A DNA stretch of 18,767 nt. Source: Oligoflexaceae bacterium. GTDB taxonomy: Bacteria; Bdellovibrionota_B; Oligoflexia; Oligoflexales; Oligoflexaceae. The notes below the pieces were generated by a model. The model made no database searches. It was not told the DNA's origin and saw only the letters and a program-made list of their open reading frames with translations. The stretch is taken from the NCBI GenBank assembly GCA_947474445.1, contig CANJJY010000030.1:1-18767 (forward strand). The letters are read 5' to 3'. Shown here piece by piece: positions 6,786 to 13,207 of the stretch. Numbering within the stretch: position 1 is the stretch's first letter; each line of letters begins with the position of its first letter. The position numbers were made by a program, and so were the translations under genes.

Positions 6786-7095
6786 GTCTTCTCTCGATGT
6801 TTTTTGCTCCTTTTTACTGACCTTTTGAGTTTTATCCCCTAATTTTTTAAACCCATTCTTTTTTGCTTAATTTATGAGCATTTGGCGCCGCTTTGCGTTG
6901 TAGGCAGTAAGCTTGCGGCTCGTATCAGCAGCATCTAATCCTTGGTCATTTTCAATTAAGTTACTAATAACAAATAGATAGCGGTTTATCCCCAGGTTTT
7001 TGCCTGGTCTGTGGATATCTTTTCGCCGTCTATTTTCAGCCTTTTTCCAAGTTTGAACTGAGGAAAAACGAAAAAATCAGAGGAGATCCACCAGT
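6786..7095. other. AT-rich intergenic region with no clear gene
   Basis: Between the serine tRNAs and the first possible reading frame at 7096 the sequence is notably AT-rich with many T-runs. Only very short frames occur (for example nine codons from the ATG in ATGAGCATTTGG near 6874). It holds TTATCCCC twice (6832-6839 and 6986-6993), a reversed TGTGGATAT (7010-7018) and a compact hairpin around 6988-7016. A possible promoter (TTGGTC-17 bases-TAATAA, about 6942-6970) is too weak to list by itself. A small RNA is possible but I recognise no known RNA family here. Confidence 0.5.
6986..7018. repeat. Inverted pair of DnaA-box-like sites with hairpin
   Basis: TTATCCCCA (6986-6994) and, inverted, TGTGGATAT (7010-7018; ATATCCACA on the minus strand) each differ by one base from the E. 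coli DnaA box TTATCCACA. Between and across them, TATCC pairs with GGATA and CCAGG with CCTGG around a TTTTTG loop, with a five-base bulge on one side. Seen in sequence: the matches and pairings. Inference: protein binding or RNA structure. Confidence 0.35.
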
Positions 7096-7257
7096 ATGCG
7101 GCAAAAAAGCTATAAAATCAGCCTCTTGTCACATTTTTGGCGGCGTATTTGCGACATCGCCGTTTTTTGTGGGCCTCTTTTTTTGCTTCGTCTTTTTGTT
7201 TATTTTTTGAGCAGGGTGAGATGGTCTTTTTCGCGAGGTACGAGCCTGTTTCAATGA
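7096..7257 (+). CDS. Possible small basic membrane protein, 53 residues
   Basis: The frame opens at ATG 7096 with AGAGGAG ten bases upstream (longer spacing than usual) and ends at TGA 7255-7257. The product has a basic start (MRQKSYK), a central hydrophobic stretch rich in Phe, Leu and Val (about residues 21-38) and a basic Arg/Ser tail. This is a layout typical of small inner-membrane proteins. The Phe and Leu content arises partly from T-runs in AT-rich DNA, which makes chance translation likely. A weak terminator-like hairpin lies inside the frame, and the last bases overlap the end of the minus-strand gene. It could be a random frame or part of a small-RNA transcript. Confidence 0.25.
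   Translation: MRQKSYKISLLSHFWRRICDIAVFCGPLFLLRLFVYFLSRVRWSFSRGTSLFQ
7141..7168 (+). terminator. Possible weak rho-independent terminator
   Basis: CGGCG (7141-7145) pairs with CGCCG (7158-7162) across a 12-base loop, followed directly by six T. The stem is short. If used, it would end a plus-strand transcript from the AT-rich gap and argue against the 53-residue frame that spans it. Confidence 0.3.
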
Positions 7258-7835
7258 AAGACGAGAACCTCGCGGCGTCCTTCGAGTCTCAGTTTGATCC
7301 GTAAAGCTGCATTCATCAGCGGATTGAGGCCCATCGATCCGGTATAAAAATAGAGTTCCTTCGTTCGAAGGAAAGAGATGCCAAGGCTGAGTTCTTCGAT
7401 CAAGTGCGTGCGCACGAGCAGATCGTTCGCGCTGCTTGGAAAATAAAGACCGACCTTCTCAGGACCAAGAGCTTCTAAGGTGCTCACGATCAGTTCACGC
7501 GTCCGATCAGGTTCTGTTTGACAGATTTTCTCAGGGATCAGATAGAACTGTCGAGCGGCAAACCCGGGATTATTTTCTGCCAGCATGAGTGCTTGGTTTT
7601 CTGTTAGCCCTTGATCCATCAGTAATTTGAAAATTCCTTCGATCGAAGGCATATCGAAGATCTTTTGCGGTGAGCAAGTGCCCTCGCGATAGGTACTGAT
7701 CCAAAAAGGGCAGGACTGTAAATCCTGCGATCGCGTGAGCATGAGGTGGAGAGGGAGCGGAAGGCTATTTCCATCACCAAGTTCATGCGACTGCAGTAAT
7801 TCAATTGTCGGTCGCTGTTGATCTGTCGCTTCCAA
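7251..7835 (-). CDS. Hypothetical protein, 194 residues
   Basis: I do not recognise the family. The protein appears soluble, with no signal peptide or membrane segment. A central helical section has FKLLMDQGLTENQALML, which looks like a short helix-turn-helix or helical-hairpin element without clear DNA-binding features. An alternating strand/helix C-terminal half includes KVGLYFPSSANDLL and ELYFYTGSMGLNP, and the end is a strand (REVLVFH). The start is a TTG at 7835, chosen because AGGAG lies six bases upstream and no in-frame ATG occurs near it. It is the last gene of the minus-strand sugar run, 90 bases after the aminotransferase. No promoter of its own is evident, so readthrough is likely, but its role in polysaccharide synthesis is unproven. 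Confidence 0.65.
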   Translation of the reverse strand: MEATDQQRPTIELLQSHELGDGNSLPLPLHLMLTRSQDLQSCPFWISTYREGTCSPQKIFDMPSIEGIFKLLMDQGLTENQALMLAENNPGFAARQFYLIPEKICQTEPDRTRELIVSTLEALGPEKVGLYFPSSANDLLVRTHLIEELSLGISFLRTKELYFYTGSMGLNPLMNAALRIKLRLEGRREVLVFH

Positions 7836-7925
7836 CCTTCACTCCTGTCTGGGCAGAGTTGCTCTCCCTTATAGTTTACGGTATCGGAGCGATCGAGTGT
7901 ATCGCTTTATGCTGCCTGATCGAAG

Positions 7926-9029
7926 TCAGTTCCCCTGAAAATTATTGAGGGTTTCAATGATGCGATCGACCTCGTTGTCGCCGAGGTAGGGATGGCAGGG
8001 AATCGATAGGCACTGCTCCGCATGGCGCTCCGCGGCGTGGAGGCCTTCTGGATCTTCCATGATGTCAGGCACGGCCTGCTGCCTGTGGATAGGCACCGGG
8101 TAATGGCTGAGACTCTCGATCTCATGCTTTTGCAAATGGAGCCTCAGTGCCTCACGTTGAGGTGTAAGGACCACGAAGAGGTGATAGCAATGTTCTTCTT
8201 CGGCATCGGGAGCGGCTAGGAGAGAGAGCAAGGGATTTTTTATACCTTGGATGTAACGCCGGGCAATGGAACGGCGTCGGCTGGTAAATTCCTCAAGCCA
8301 GGCAAGGCGCACGGAAAGCAGCGCCGCTTGCAGCTCATCGAGGCGGCTATTGGCTCCCAAGAATGGATGATGATAGCGCTCGGATTGACCATAATTTCTC
8401 AGTACTTTCACGTGCTCGATAAGCGCAGCATCAGTGCTGACGAGAGCTCCTGCATCACCGAGCGCACCCAAATTTTTGGTCGGATAGAAACTATAAGCTC
8501 CCCAGCGACCAAAGCTGCCGGCGGACCTTCCCTGCCAGCTGCTGAGATGAGCCTGCGCGCAGTCTTCGAGAAGATCGAGTTTCTCCGTCTGACAAAAATG
8601 AAGCCACTGATCCATGCGGTGGACGTGACCGTAAAGATGAACGAGAAGCACGGCCCGAGTCCGCCGACTGATACAGTGCCTTACACTCAGTGGCGAGAGC
8701 AATCCGGTTTGCGGATCGATGTCTGCGAGGACAGGCGTGGCGCCAGCGCGCATGATGCCGAGGACAGTGGCAAAAGCTGTCATCGGCGTGGTGATGACTT
8801 CATCACCGGGTCCAATCGCGAGCGCTCTTAGGCCCAGTTCGATGGCGTCGAGTCCATTGGCAACACCGGCCGCAGCGGGCACTTGGCAGCGTTCCGCCCA
8901 CTGCTTTTCAAATTGAGCCACTTCGGGGCCGAGAATATACCAGCCCGAGCGTTGAACCCTTTCGAAGGCTCGACTCTGTTCAGCGAGCAAGGCAGCGGGC
9001 TCAGCCCGAAAATCGTTCATCCGAATCAC
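7926..9029 (-). CDS. DegT/DnrJ/EryC1/StrS-family sugar aminotransferase
   Basis: A PLP-dependent enzyme that, in the family, transfers an amino group from glutamate to a keto-sugar nucleotide, giving an amino sugar for surface polysaccharide. Typical signs: RSGWYILGPEVAQFE at the N-terminus, GVANGLDAIELGLRAL (the GTxAL region), EDCAQAH with the PLP-ring Asp, the Schiff-base lysine in SFYPTKNLGALGDAG (K185 from the GTG start), and NSRLDELQAALL. Length of about 367 residues is normal. The GTG at 9029 is preferred: GGGAG lies seven bases before it and it begins one base after the stop of the upstream epimerase gene. ATG 9020, three codons later, is an alternative, and an ATG at 9056 would overlap the upstream gene. 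Tight linkage to the epimerase/dehydratase suggests both act on the same sugar nucleotide; which sugar cannot be read from the sequence. Confidence 0.92.
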   Translation of the reverse strand: MIRMNDFRAEPAALLAEQSRAFERVQRSGWYILGPEVAQFEKQWAERCQVPAAAGVANGLDAIELGLRALAIGPGDEVITTPMTAFATVLGIMRAGATPVLADIDPQTGLLSPLSVRHCISRRTRAVLLVHLYGHVHRMDQWLHFCQTEKLDLLEDCAQAHLSSWQGRSAGSFGRWGAYSFYPTKNLGALGDAGALVSTDAALIEHVKVLRNYGQSERYHHPFLGANSRLDELQAALLSVRLAWLEEFTSRRRSIARRYIQGIKNPLLSLLAAPDAEEEHCYHLFVVLTPQREALRLHLQKHEIESLSHYPVPIHRQQAVPDIMEDPEGLHAAERHAEQCLSIPCHPYLGDNEVDRIIETLNNFQGN

Positions 9030-9030
9030 A

Positions 9031-10032
9031 TTAATTCTCCCAGTAGTGCCGCCCATTGCTGCGGAAATATTGGAGCGTCAGGCTGAGTCCTTCTTCGAGG
9101 GACACGCGCGGTTGCCAGTCGATGGCCCGGCTGATTTTTTGAAAATCACTGTAATAATCACCGATATCGATCGCTTTACGCTCAGGGGGAAACGTGATGA
9201 GCTGACGCTGACCGCTGCCGTTTAATTTGATCATTAGATCAGCGAGGTCGATGAGAGTCACCCGTTCTTTACCGCCCAGATTATACACTTCGCCCACGGT
9301 CTCTTCGAGCTGGCTCACCGCTAGAAAAGCATCGACAACATCGGCAACATAGTTAAAGTCGCGGATCTGGCGGCCATCGCCATAAACTTTAATCGGACTC
9401 CCTTCAATCAGCTGTCTCACCCAGATGCCGAGAAAGGTCTGCCTTGCATCCTTGACCCGCATTCCAGGTCCGTAAGTATTGGTCAAGCGAAGCACTGTGG
9501 CTCGCATGCCGTAAACCCTTGAATAGAGGGTGTGGTAAAACTCACCAGCTAGTTTGTGAATACCGTTGATATCGATCGGCTCGATCGGATGTTTTTCATC
9601 GACAGGAAGGTACTGAGGGCGACCATAGAGTTGACGGGTGCTGGCAAACACCAGCCGAACCTGAGGATTGACGGCGCGGCAAACCTCCAAGATCGAAAGC
9701 TGCGCTTCGGCGTTGATGCGGAGATCCGTCAAGGGATCCGTCATGGAATCAAGATGACTCGTCTGACCCGCGAGATTGAAGACGAAATCCTGTCCCTGAA
9801 TCAAGTGACGCAAGGAATAAGGATCGCGCACATCAGAAATATTAATCGCAACTTGTTCACGAAAATCTTGAATATTGAAGAGGTGACCACCGTATTCCGG
9901 GATGAGACTATCGACCAGGGTCACGTCGGCGCCGAGCATCGCGAGCTTGCGGGCGAGATGGGAGCCGATGAAACCGAGGCCTCCCGTGATCAAAACGCGT
10001 TTTTTGGTAAAATGACTGATGTGAGGGTCCAT
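9031..10032 (-). CDS. NAD-dependent epimerase/dehydratase (extended SDR), Tyr-to-Asn variant
   Basis: A 333-residue extended SDR expected to oxidise and remodel a sugar nucleotide. Seen: the NAD motif GGLGFIG (17-23), VFNLAGQTSHLDS (84-96, the NLAA region), FASTR (129-133) with the catalytic-type Ser/Thr, LRLTNTYGP, and the C-terminal substrate region with VYGDGRQIRDFNYVADVV. The canonical YxxxK is altered: the line reads INGIHKLAGE, so K160 is kept but the Tyr position is Asn156. I recall other bacterial epimerase-like proteins with a similar NGINKxAGE motif, so this may be a subfamily trait rather than decay. The start is ATG 10032 (GAGGA six bases upstream); a 41-residue extension to 10155 overlaps the preceding gene and looks unlike SDR. 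It is coupled to the aminotransferase downstream. Confidence 0.9.
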   Translation of the reverse strand: MDPHISHFTKKRVLITGGLGFIGSHLARKLAMLGADVTLVDSLIPEYGGHLFNIQDFREQVAINISDVRDPYSLRHLIQGQDFVFNLAGQTSHLDSMTDPLTDLRINAEAQLSILEVCRAVNPQVRLVFASTRQLYGRPQYLPVDEKHPIEPIDINGIHKLAGEFYHTLYSRVYGMRATVLRLTNTYGPGMRVKDARQTFLGIWVRQLIEGSPIKVYGDGRQIRDFNYVADVVDAFLAVSQLEETVGEVYNLGGKERVTLIDLADLMIKLNGSGQRQLITFPPERKAIDIGDYYSDFQKISRAIDWQPRVSLEEGLSLTLQYFRSNGRHYWEN

Positions 10033-10099
10033 GCTTTGTCCTCGAGTCGTTCGTGTCAGATCGATTCTTTCTTTATCATCGATAGCCGAGATCGACACT

Positions 10100-11248
10100 C
10101 TAATAAGCCCAGCGGGAAATCCCATACTGCCAGCTGACGGATAAGTTGAGGGCAAACAGGCTCAGAAAGATCATCCAGCGCCAAGGGGTAGCCAGACGAC
10201 CGACGAGCTCACCTCCAAGAAAGAGGATAGGAAACAAAACCGCACTGAAGCGGAACATATCGATGAGTTCGCCCTGCAGCGGCATGATAGCCAAGCTTAG
10301 CAGGCAGTAGATTGCTTCCGCGCTGGTTCGCTGGCGCAGAAGGAGGTAAGTACCGCCGAGACAGCTAAAATAGTAGGCTTGGTGCAGTAAACTTCCGAAC
10401 CGATAATTTTGAATAGGGTTGGCCATGATCAAGGTCTTCAAATATGTCCCGAGACCATCCGCCATAAACCAATGGTCGCTATGAGCTGAAAGGGCAGGAA
10501 AGGCTCCCCTCCCCTGCCAGAGATGAAAGAGGGGGGTGCAGCTCCAGATGATCCCACTGATGGCCCCCACATAGAAAAAATCTTTCCATCCTCGCAGCCG
10601 CTCGGGGCGCGAGGCTGCAAAGCCCCAAGCGATGGCGATCGCGAGCAACACCCCTTGGTGTCGGACAAGGCTAGCGAGACCTGCCCATACAGCAGCCTGA
10701 AAGAGCTGCCGCCTTTCTAGGCCCTGAAAGGCAAGGATGGACAGCAAAAGAAAGAGGGATTCTGTGTGAACAGAATGAAAAACGTAAGAGGCGGGGCTTA
10801 AGATAAAAAAGCCAAGGGCAAAATAAGACGGTCGAGAGGGAGAAGAGGATCGACAGAGCAGGACTAATGAAAGAGCCAAACAGAGGCAAGATAGCATGGT
10901 GCCGGACCAGACTAGAAACGCCTCCTGACCCCCAGCGAAAAATCGGACTAAAAAGGGATAAGCCGGCAAAAAAGCTGATCGCGTGGCATCATAACCTTGG
11001 GCTGCAATCTGCAGATACCAGCCGGCATCCCAGTGAGTAAGCACTTGACCCCATGATTCGCCTAAGGAGAGAGCTGCAAACTTCCAGACGATGAAATGAA
11101 TCAAAGAAAGGATCAGGCAAAAAATTAGTCCAAAGCTGAGGGAAATGGGGTGGCTACCCGACGAAACGCCGGTAGAAACGTTGTTTCTCTGGTCGTCTTC
11201 CGATGATTTAGCTATGATCTTGGCATGTAGGGTAGATAAAAAAGTCAT
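10100..11248 (-). CDS. PIG-V/Gpi18-like membrane glycosyltransferase (GT-C type)
   Basis: A polytopic membrane protein of 382 residues with about nine hydrophobic segments. After the first helix (about 36-60) comes an extracytoplasmic-loop motif, HWDAGWYLQIAAQGYD (72-87), followed by AFLPAYPFLVRFF (92-104). This WDxxWYxxIAxxGY...FPxYPxL pattern is the signature of PIG-V-type mannosyltransferases, which use a polyprenyl-phosphate sugar. A conserved-looking VHTESLFLLLS (160-170) matches the family's YTESLF region. The donor sugar is unknown; mannose is only the family default. It is the first gene of the minus-strand run and is divergent from the ArnC-like gene, which could make its lipid-linked donor. 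ATG 11248 has AAGGA about ten bases upstream. No convincing promoter is seen in the 79-base divergent gap. Confidence 0.8.
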   Translation of the reverse strand: MTFLSTLHAKIIAKSSEDDQRNNVSTGVSSGSHPISLSFGLIFCLILSLIHFIVWKFAALSLGESWGQVLTHWDAGWYLQIAAQGYDATRSAFLPAYPFLVRFFAGGQEAFLVWSGTMLSCLCLALSLVLLCRSSSPSRPSYFALGFFILSPASYVFHSVHTESLFLLLSILAFQGLERRQLFQAAVWAGLASLVRHQGVLLAIAIAWGFAASRPERLRGWKDFFYVGAISGIIWSCTPLFHLWQGRGAFPALSAHSDHWFMADGLGTYLKTLIMANPIQNYRFGSLLHQAYYFSCLGGTYLLLRQRTSAEAIYCLLSLAIMPLQGELIDMFRFSAVLFPILFLGGELVGRLATPWRWMIFLSLFALNLSVSWQYGISRWAY

Positions 11249-11327
11249 ATGTAAGTGATCCTTTTTCTGCTATTTCCAGATTCCCCTGGCCATAAAAGAA
11301 GCCTTTTCTAGAGCGGACGCGGGACGA

Positions 11328-12371
11328 ATGGTTGATGGCACAAGGCGGCGAAATAAACGCCGTTTCGATGTGAGTCATTCAAAGCCGAGGCCTGTCGTGA
11401 TAAAGAGTGAGCGACCTCAGTTATCTTTTGTAATTCCCGTTTATAATAGCGCTCTCAGTATCGGCGAAGTCGTGGGAGATATCAATCGGCGGTTTGATTT
11501 TCTAAGCTATGAAGTCATTCTCGTTAACGACGGTTCCCGCGACGCCTCCGAGAGCGTGTGTCGACATCTGGTCGAAGCCTCCCAGGGCCGCGTTCAGTAT
11601 GTGCATCTGGCCAAAAATTTCAGCGAACACAATGCGGTCCTCGCCGGGCTCAATCTATCGCGCGGAGAATACGTGGCCGTCCTCGATGACGATGGTCAAA
11701 ATCCTCCCGCCGAAGTCCTGCGTCTCTATGAGGAAATCCAGCGAGGCTCCTACGATACGGTTTATGGATTCTACCGCCAAAAAAAGCATCATTGGTTCCG
11801 CAATCTGGGCAGTCGCTTCAATGATAAGATGGCCAATATCATGCTGGATAAGCCGCGGGACATTTATCTTTCGAGTTTTAAGATCATGAACCGTTTTGTG
11901 GTCGATCATATCATCGGCTATAAGGGCGCTTTTCCCTATATCGATGGCTTGATTTTTCGAACGACCCGCAACATCGGTCAGGTTGCAGTTGAGCACAAGT
12001 CGCGGAGCGAAGGTCGGTCGGGTTACAATCTCCGCAAGCTCGTGGCTTTATGGCTCAATATGTTTCTCAATTTTTCGATCAGTCCCCTGCGCATGGCCGC
12101 CATGCTTGGATTGATCACGTCGATAGCAAGCGTTCCCTTGATGGGCCTCATCGTCATCGACAAGCTTCTCCATCCGGAAGTGACCATCGGCATTCCCTCG
12201 GTGCTGGTCGGCATGACTTTTTTTTCGGGCATTCAGCTCTTAATCGTCGGCTTGGTCGGGGAATACCTCGGTCGGATGTTCCTGGATCATTCGGGAGCGC
12301 CGCAATACGTGGTGCGGTATACCTACTCTCAGCCCGACCCCTTAGGGGCGGCGCCCGTGAAGGAACACTGA
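11328..12371 (+). CDS. ArnC/GtrB-like polyprenyl-phosphate glycosyltransferase
   Basis: A 347-residue family-2 glycosyltransferase fused to two C-terminal membrane helices. Seen: the GT-A entry SFVIPVYNSALSIGEVV (33-49), VILVNDGSRD (63-72), the metal-binding VLDDDGQNPPAEVLRL (118-133; family DxDxQxPPE), and SSFKIMNRFVVDHI. It ends with a paired helix region (about 250-285 and 298-325) and VGEYLGRMF (317-325), typical of ArnC, GtrB and dolichyl-P-mannose synthases. Such enzymes load a sugar from a nucleotide donor onto undecaprenyl phosphate on the cytoplasmic side. A ~25-residue basic, unstructured N-terminal extension is present; the ATG at 11328 has only a weak ribosome site (GGGA), so a later start is possible. 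Its stop overlaps the methyltransferase start. Confidence 0.9.
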   Translation: MVDGTRRRNKRRFDVSHSKPRPVVIKSERPQLSFVIPVYNSALSIGEVVGDINRRFDFLSYEVILVNDGSRDASESVCRHLVEASQGRVQYVHLAKNFSEHNAVLAGLNLSRGEYVAVLDDDGQNPPAEVLRLYEEIQRGSYDTVYGFYRQKKHHWFRNLGSRFNDKMANIMLDKPRDIYLSSFKIMNRFVVDHIIGYKGAFPYIDGLIFRTTRNIGQVAVEHKSRSEGRSGYNLRKLVALWLNMFLNFSISPLRMAAMLGLITSIASVPLMGLIVIDKLLHPEVTIGIPSVLVGMTFFSGIQLLIVGLVGEYLGRMFLDHSGAPQYVVRYTYSQPDPLGAAPVKEH

Positions 12372-13141
12372 TGGAAGAAGCTGCCTATCGGGCCATGGCT
12401 CAAGCCGAAGAGAAAGGCTGGTATTACCTTGCGCGTCAGCAGGCGGTGCAGCGACTCTTTCAACGTTTTGCGCCTTCACGTTCTTTGCGCATCCTTGATC
12501 TTGGCTGTGGGACGGCCGGAAGCACCCAAGCCTGGCGCGCTTTTGGTGAAGTTCTAGGGGCCGAGCCTTCTCCTCTGGCCCGAAAGTTAGCCGCCGACCG
12601 CTTCCCTTCGCAAAAGATCCTACCTTGCGGCTGGGAAGGATTGAGCGCGGCTGAACTCGGCACATTCGACGTTATTGTCGTGCTCTGTGTCCTCTATCAC
12701 AAAGAAGTGGCACAGCCGCTTGAAGCATTGCGGAAGATAGCCTCTTTACAGCAGGAGGGAGGACTTCTGATCTGGAACGAGCCGGCCTATGCCTATCTTT
12801 GGCGTCAGCACGATCGGCAGACGGCGGCAGGCCGGCGCTTTCATCCGCAGGAGATGCAGGCCTTGCTCGAAGCTTCTGGCTACGAACTGATCTTTCGCTC
12901 GCATCTTTTGGCTTGGGCCTATCCGATTGCCTTGGTTCTCGCCGCGATGGATCGATGGCGATGGGGAAGTGACCGCGGCACAACCTCGGCCGCAGAAGGC
13001 AGTGACCACAAGCCCGTCCATCCCTGGCTCAACGCATTTTTTAAAGGGCTCACTCGGATCGAATGGTCTCTGAACTTTTATCGACTGGGTCTGCCTTTTG
13101 GTCTTTCTTGTTTGATGGTCGCGCGGAAAAAGTGCATTTGA
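12371..13141 (+). CDS. SAM-dependent methyltransferase (class I)
   Basis: A 256-residue protein. Motif I, ILDLGCGTAG (41-50), binds SAM, followed by the acidic-loop region VLGAEPSP and FDVIVVLCVLYH (99-110). A later stretch, YLWRQHDRQTAAGRRF (142-157), resembles the LWSxHDxxxxHxRRY element I associate with methyltransferases encoded beside polyprenyl-phosphate glycosyltransferases. The C-terminus (about 176-256) is longer and partly hydrophobic (AWAYPIALVLAA), suggesting membrane association or substrate-lipid contact. Start ATG 12371 overlaps the previous stop as ATGA, and AAGGA lies six bases before it, indicating translational coupling. The target may be the sugar, the lipid-linked intermediate or the acceptor; none is shown by the sequence. 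Confidence 0.87.
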   Translation: MEEAAYRAMAQAEEKGWYYLARQQAVQRLFQRFAPSRSLRILDLGCGTAGSTQAWRAFGEVLGAEPSPLARKLAADRFPSQKILPCGWEGLSAAELGTFDVIVVLCVLYHKEVAQPLEALRKIASLQQEGGLLIWNEPAYAYLWRQHDRQTAAGRRFHPQEMQALLEASGYELIFRSHLLAWAYPIALVLAAMDRWRWGSDRGTTSAAEGSDHKPVHPWLNAFFKGLTRIEWSLNFYRLGLPFGLSCLMVARKKCI

Positions 13142-13207
13142 TCCTGATCAGCCTTTCGGAAAAGCTCTTTAGGTCCGAATTTATTGGCGCAGGAAGTGAG
13201 GATGGGG

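Noticed and set aside
6786..7250. Chromosomal replication origin
   Set aside because: Only two or three DnaA-box-like matches, no dnaA, dnaN, gidA/parA or other origin neighbours in view.
8247..8831. 194-residue plus-strand frame
   Set aside because: Antisense to the DegT-family aminotransferase; no recognisable domain.
9556..10137. 193-residue plus-strand frame
   Set aside because: Antisense shadow of the epimerase/dehydratase gene.
12050..12370. Upstream extension of the methyltransferase frame by 107 residues
   Set aside because: Overlaps the ArnC-like gene in another frame; ATG 12371 has a ribosome site and an ATGA overlap.
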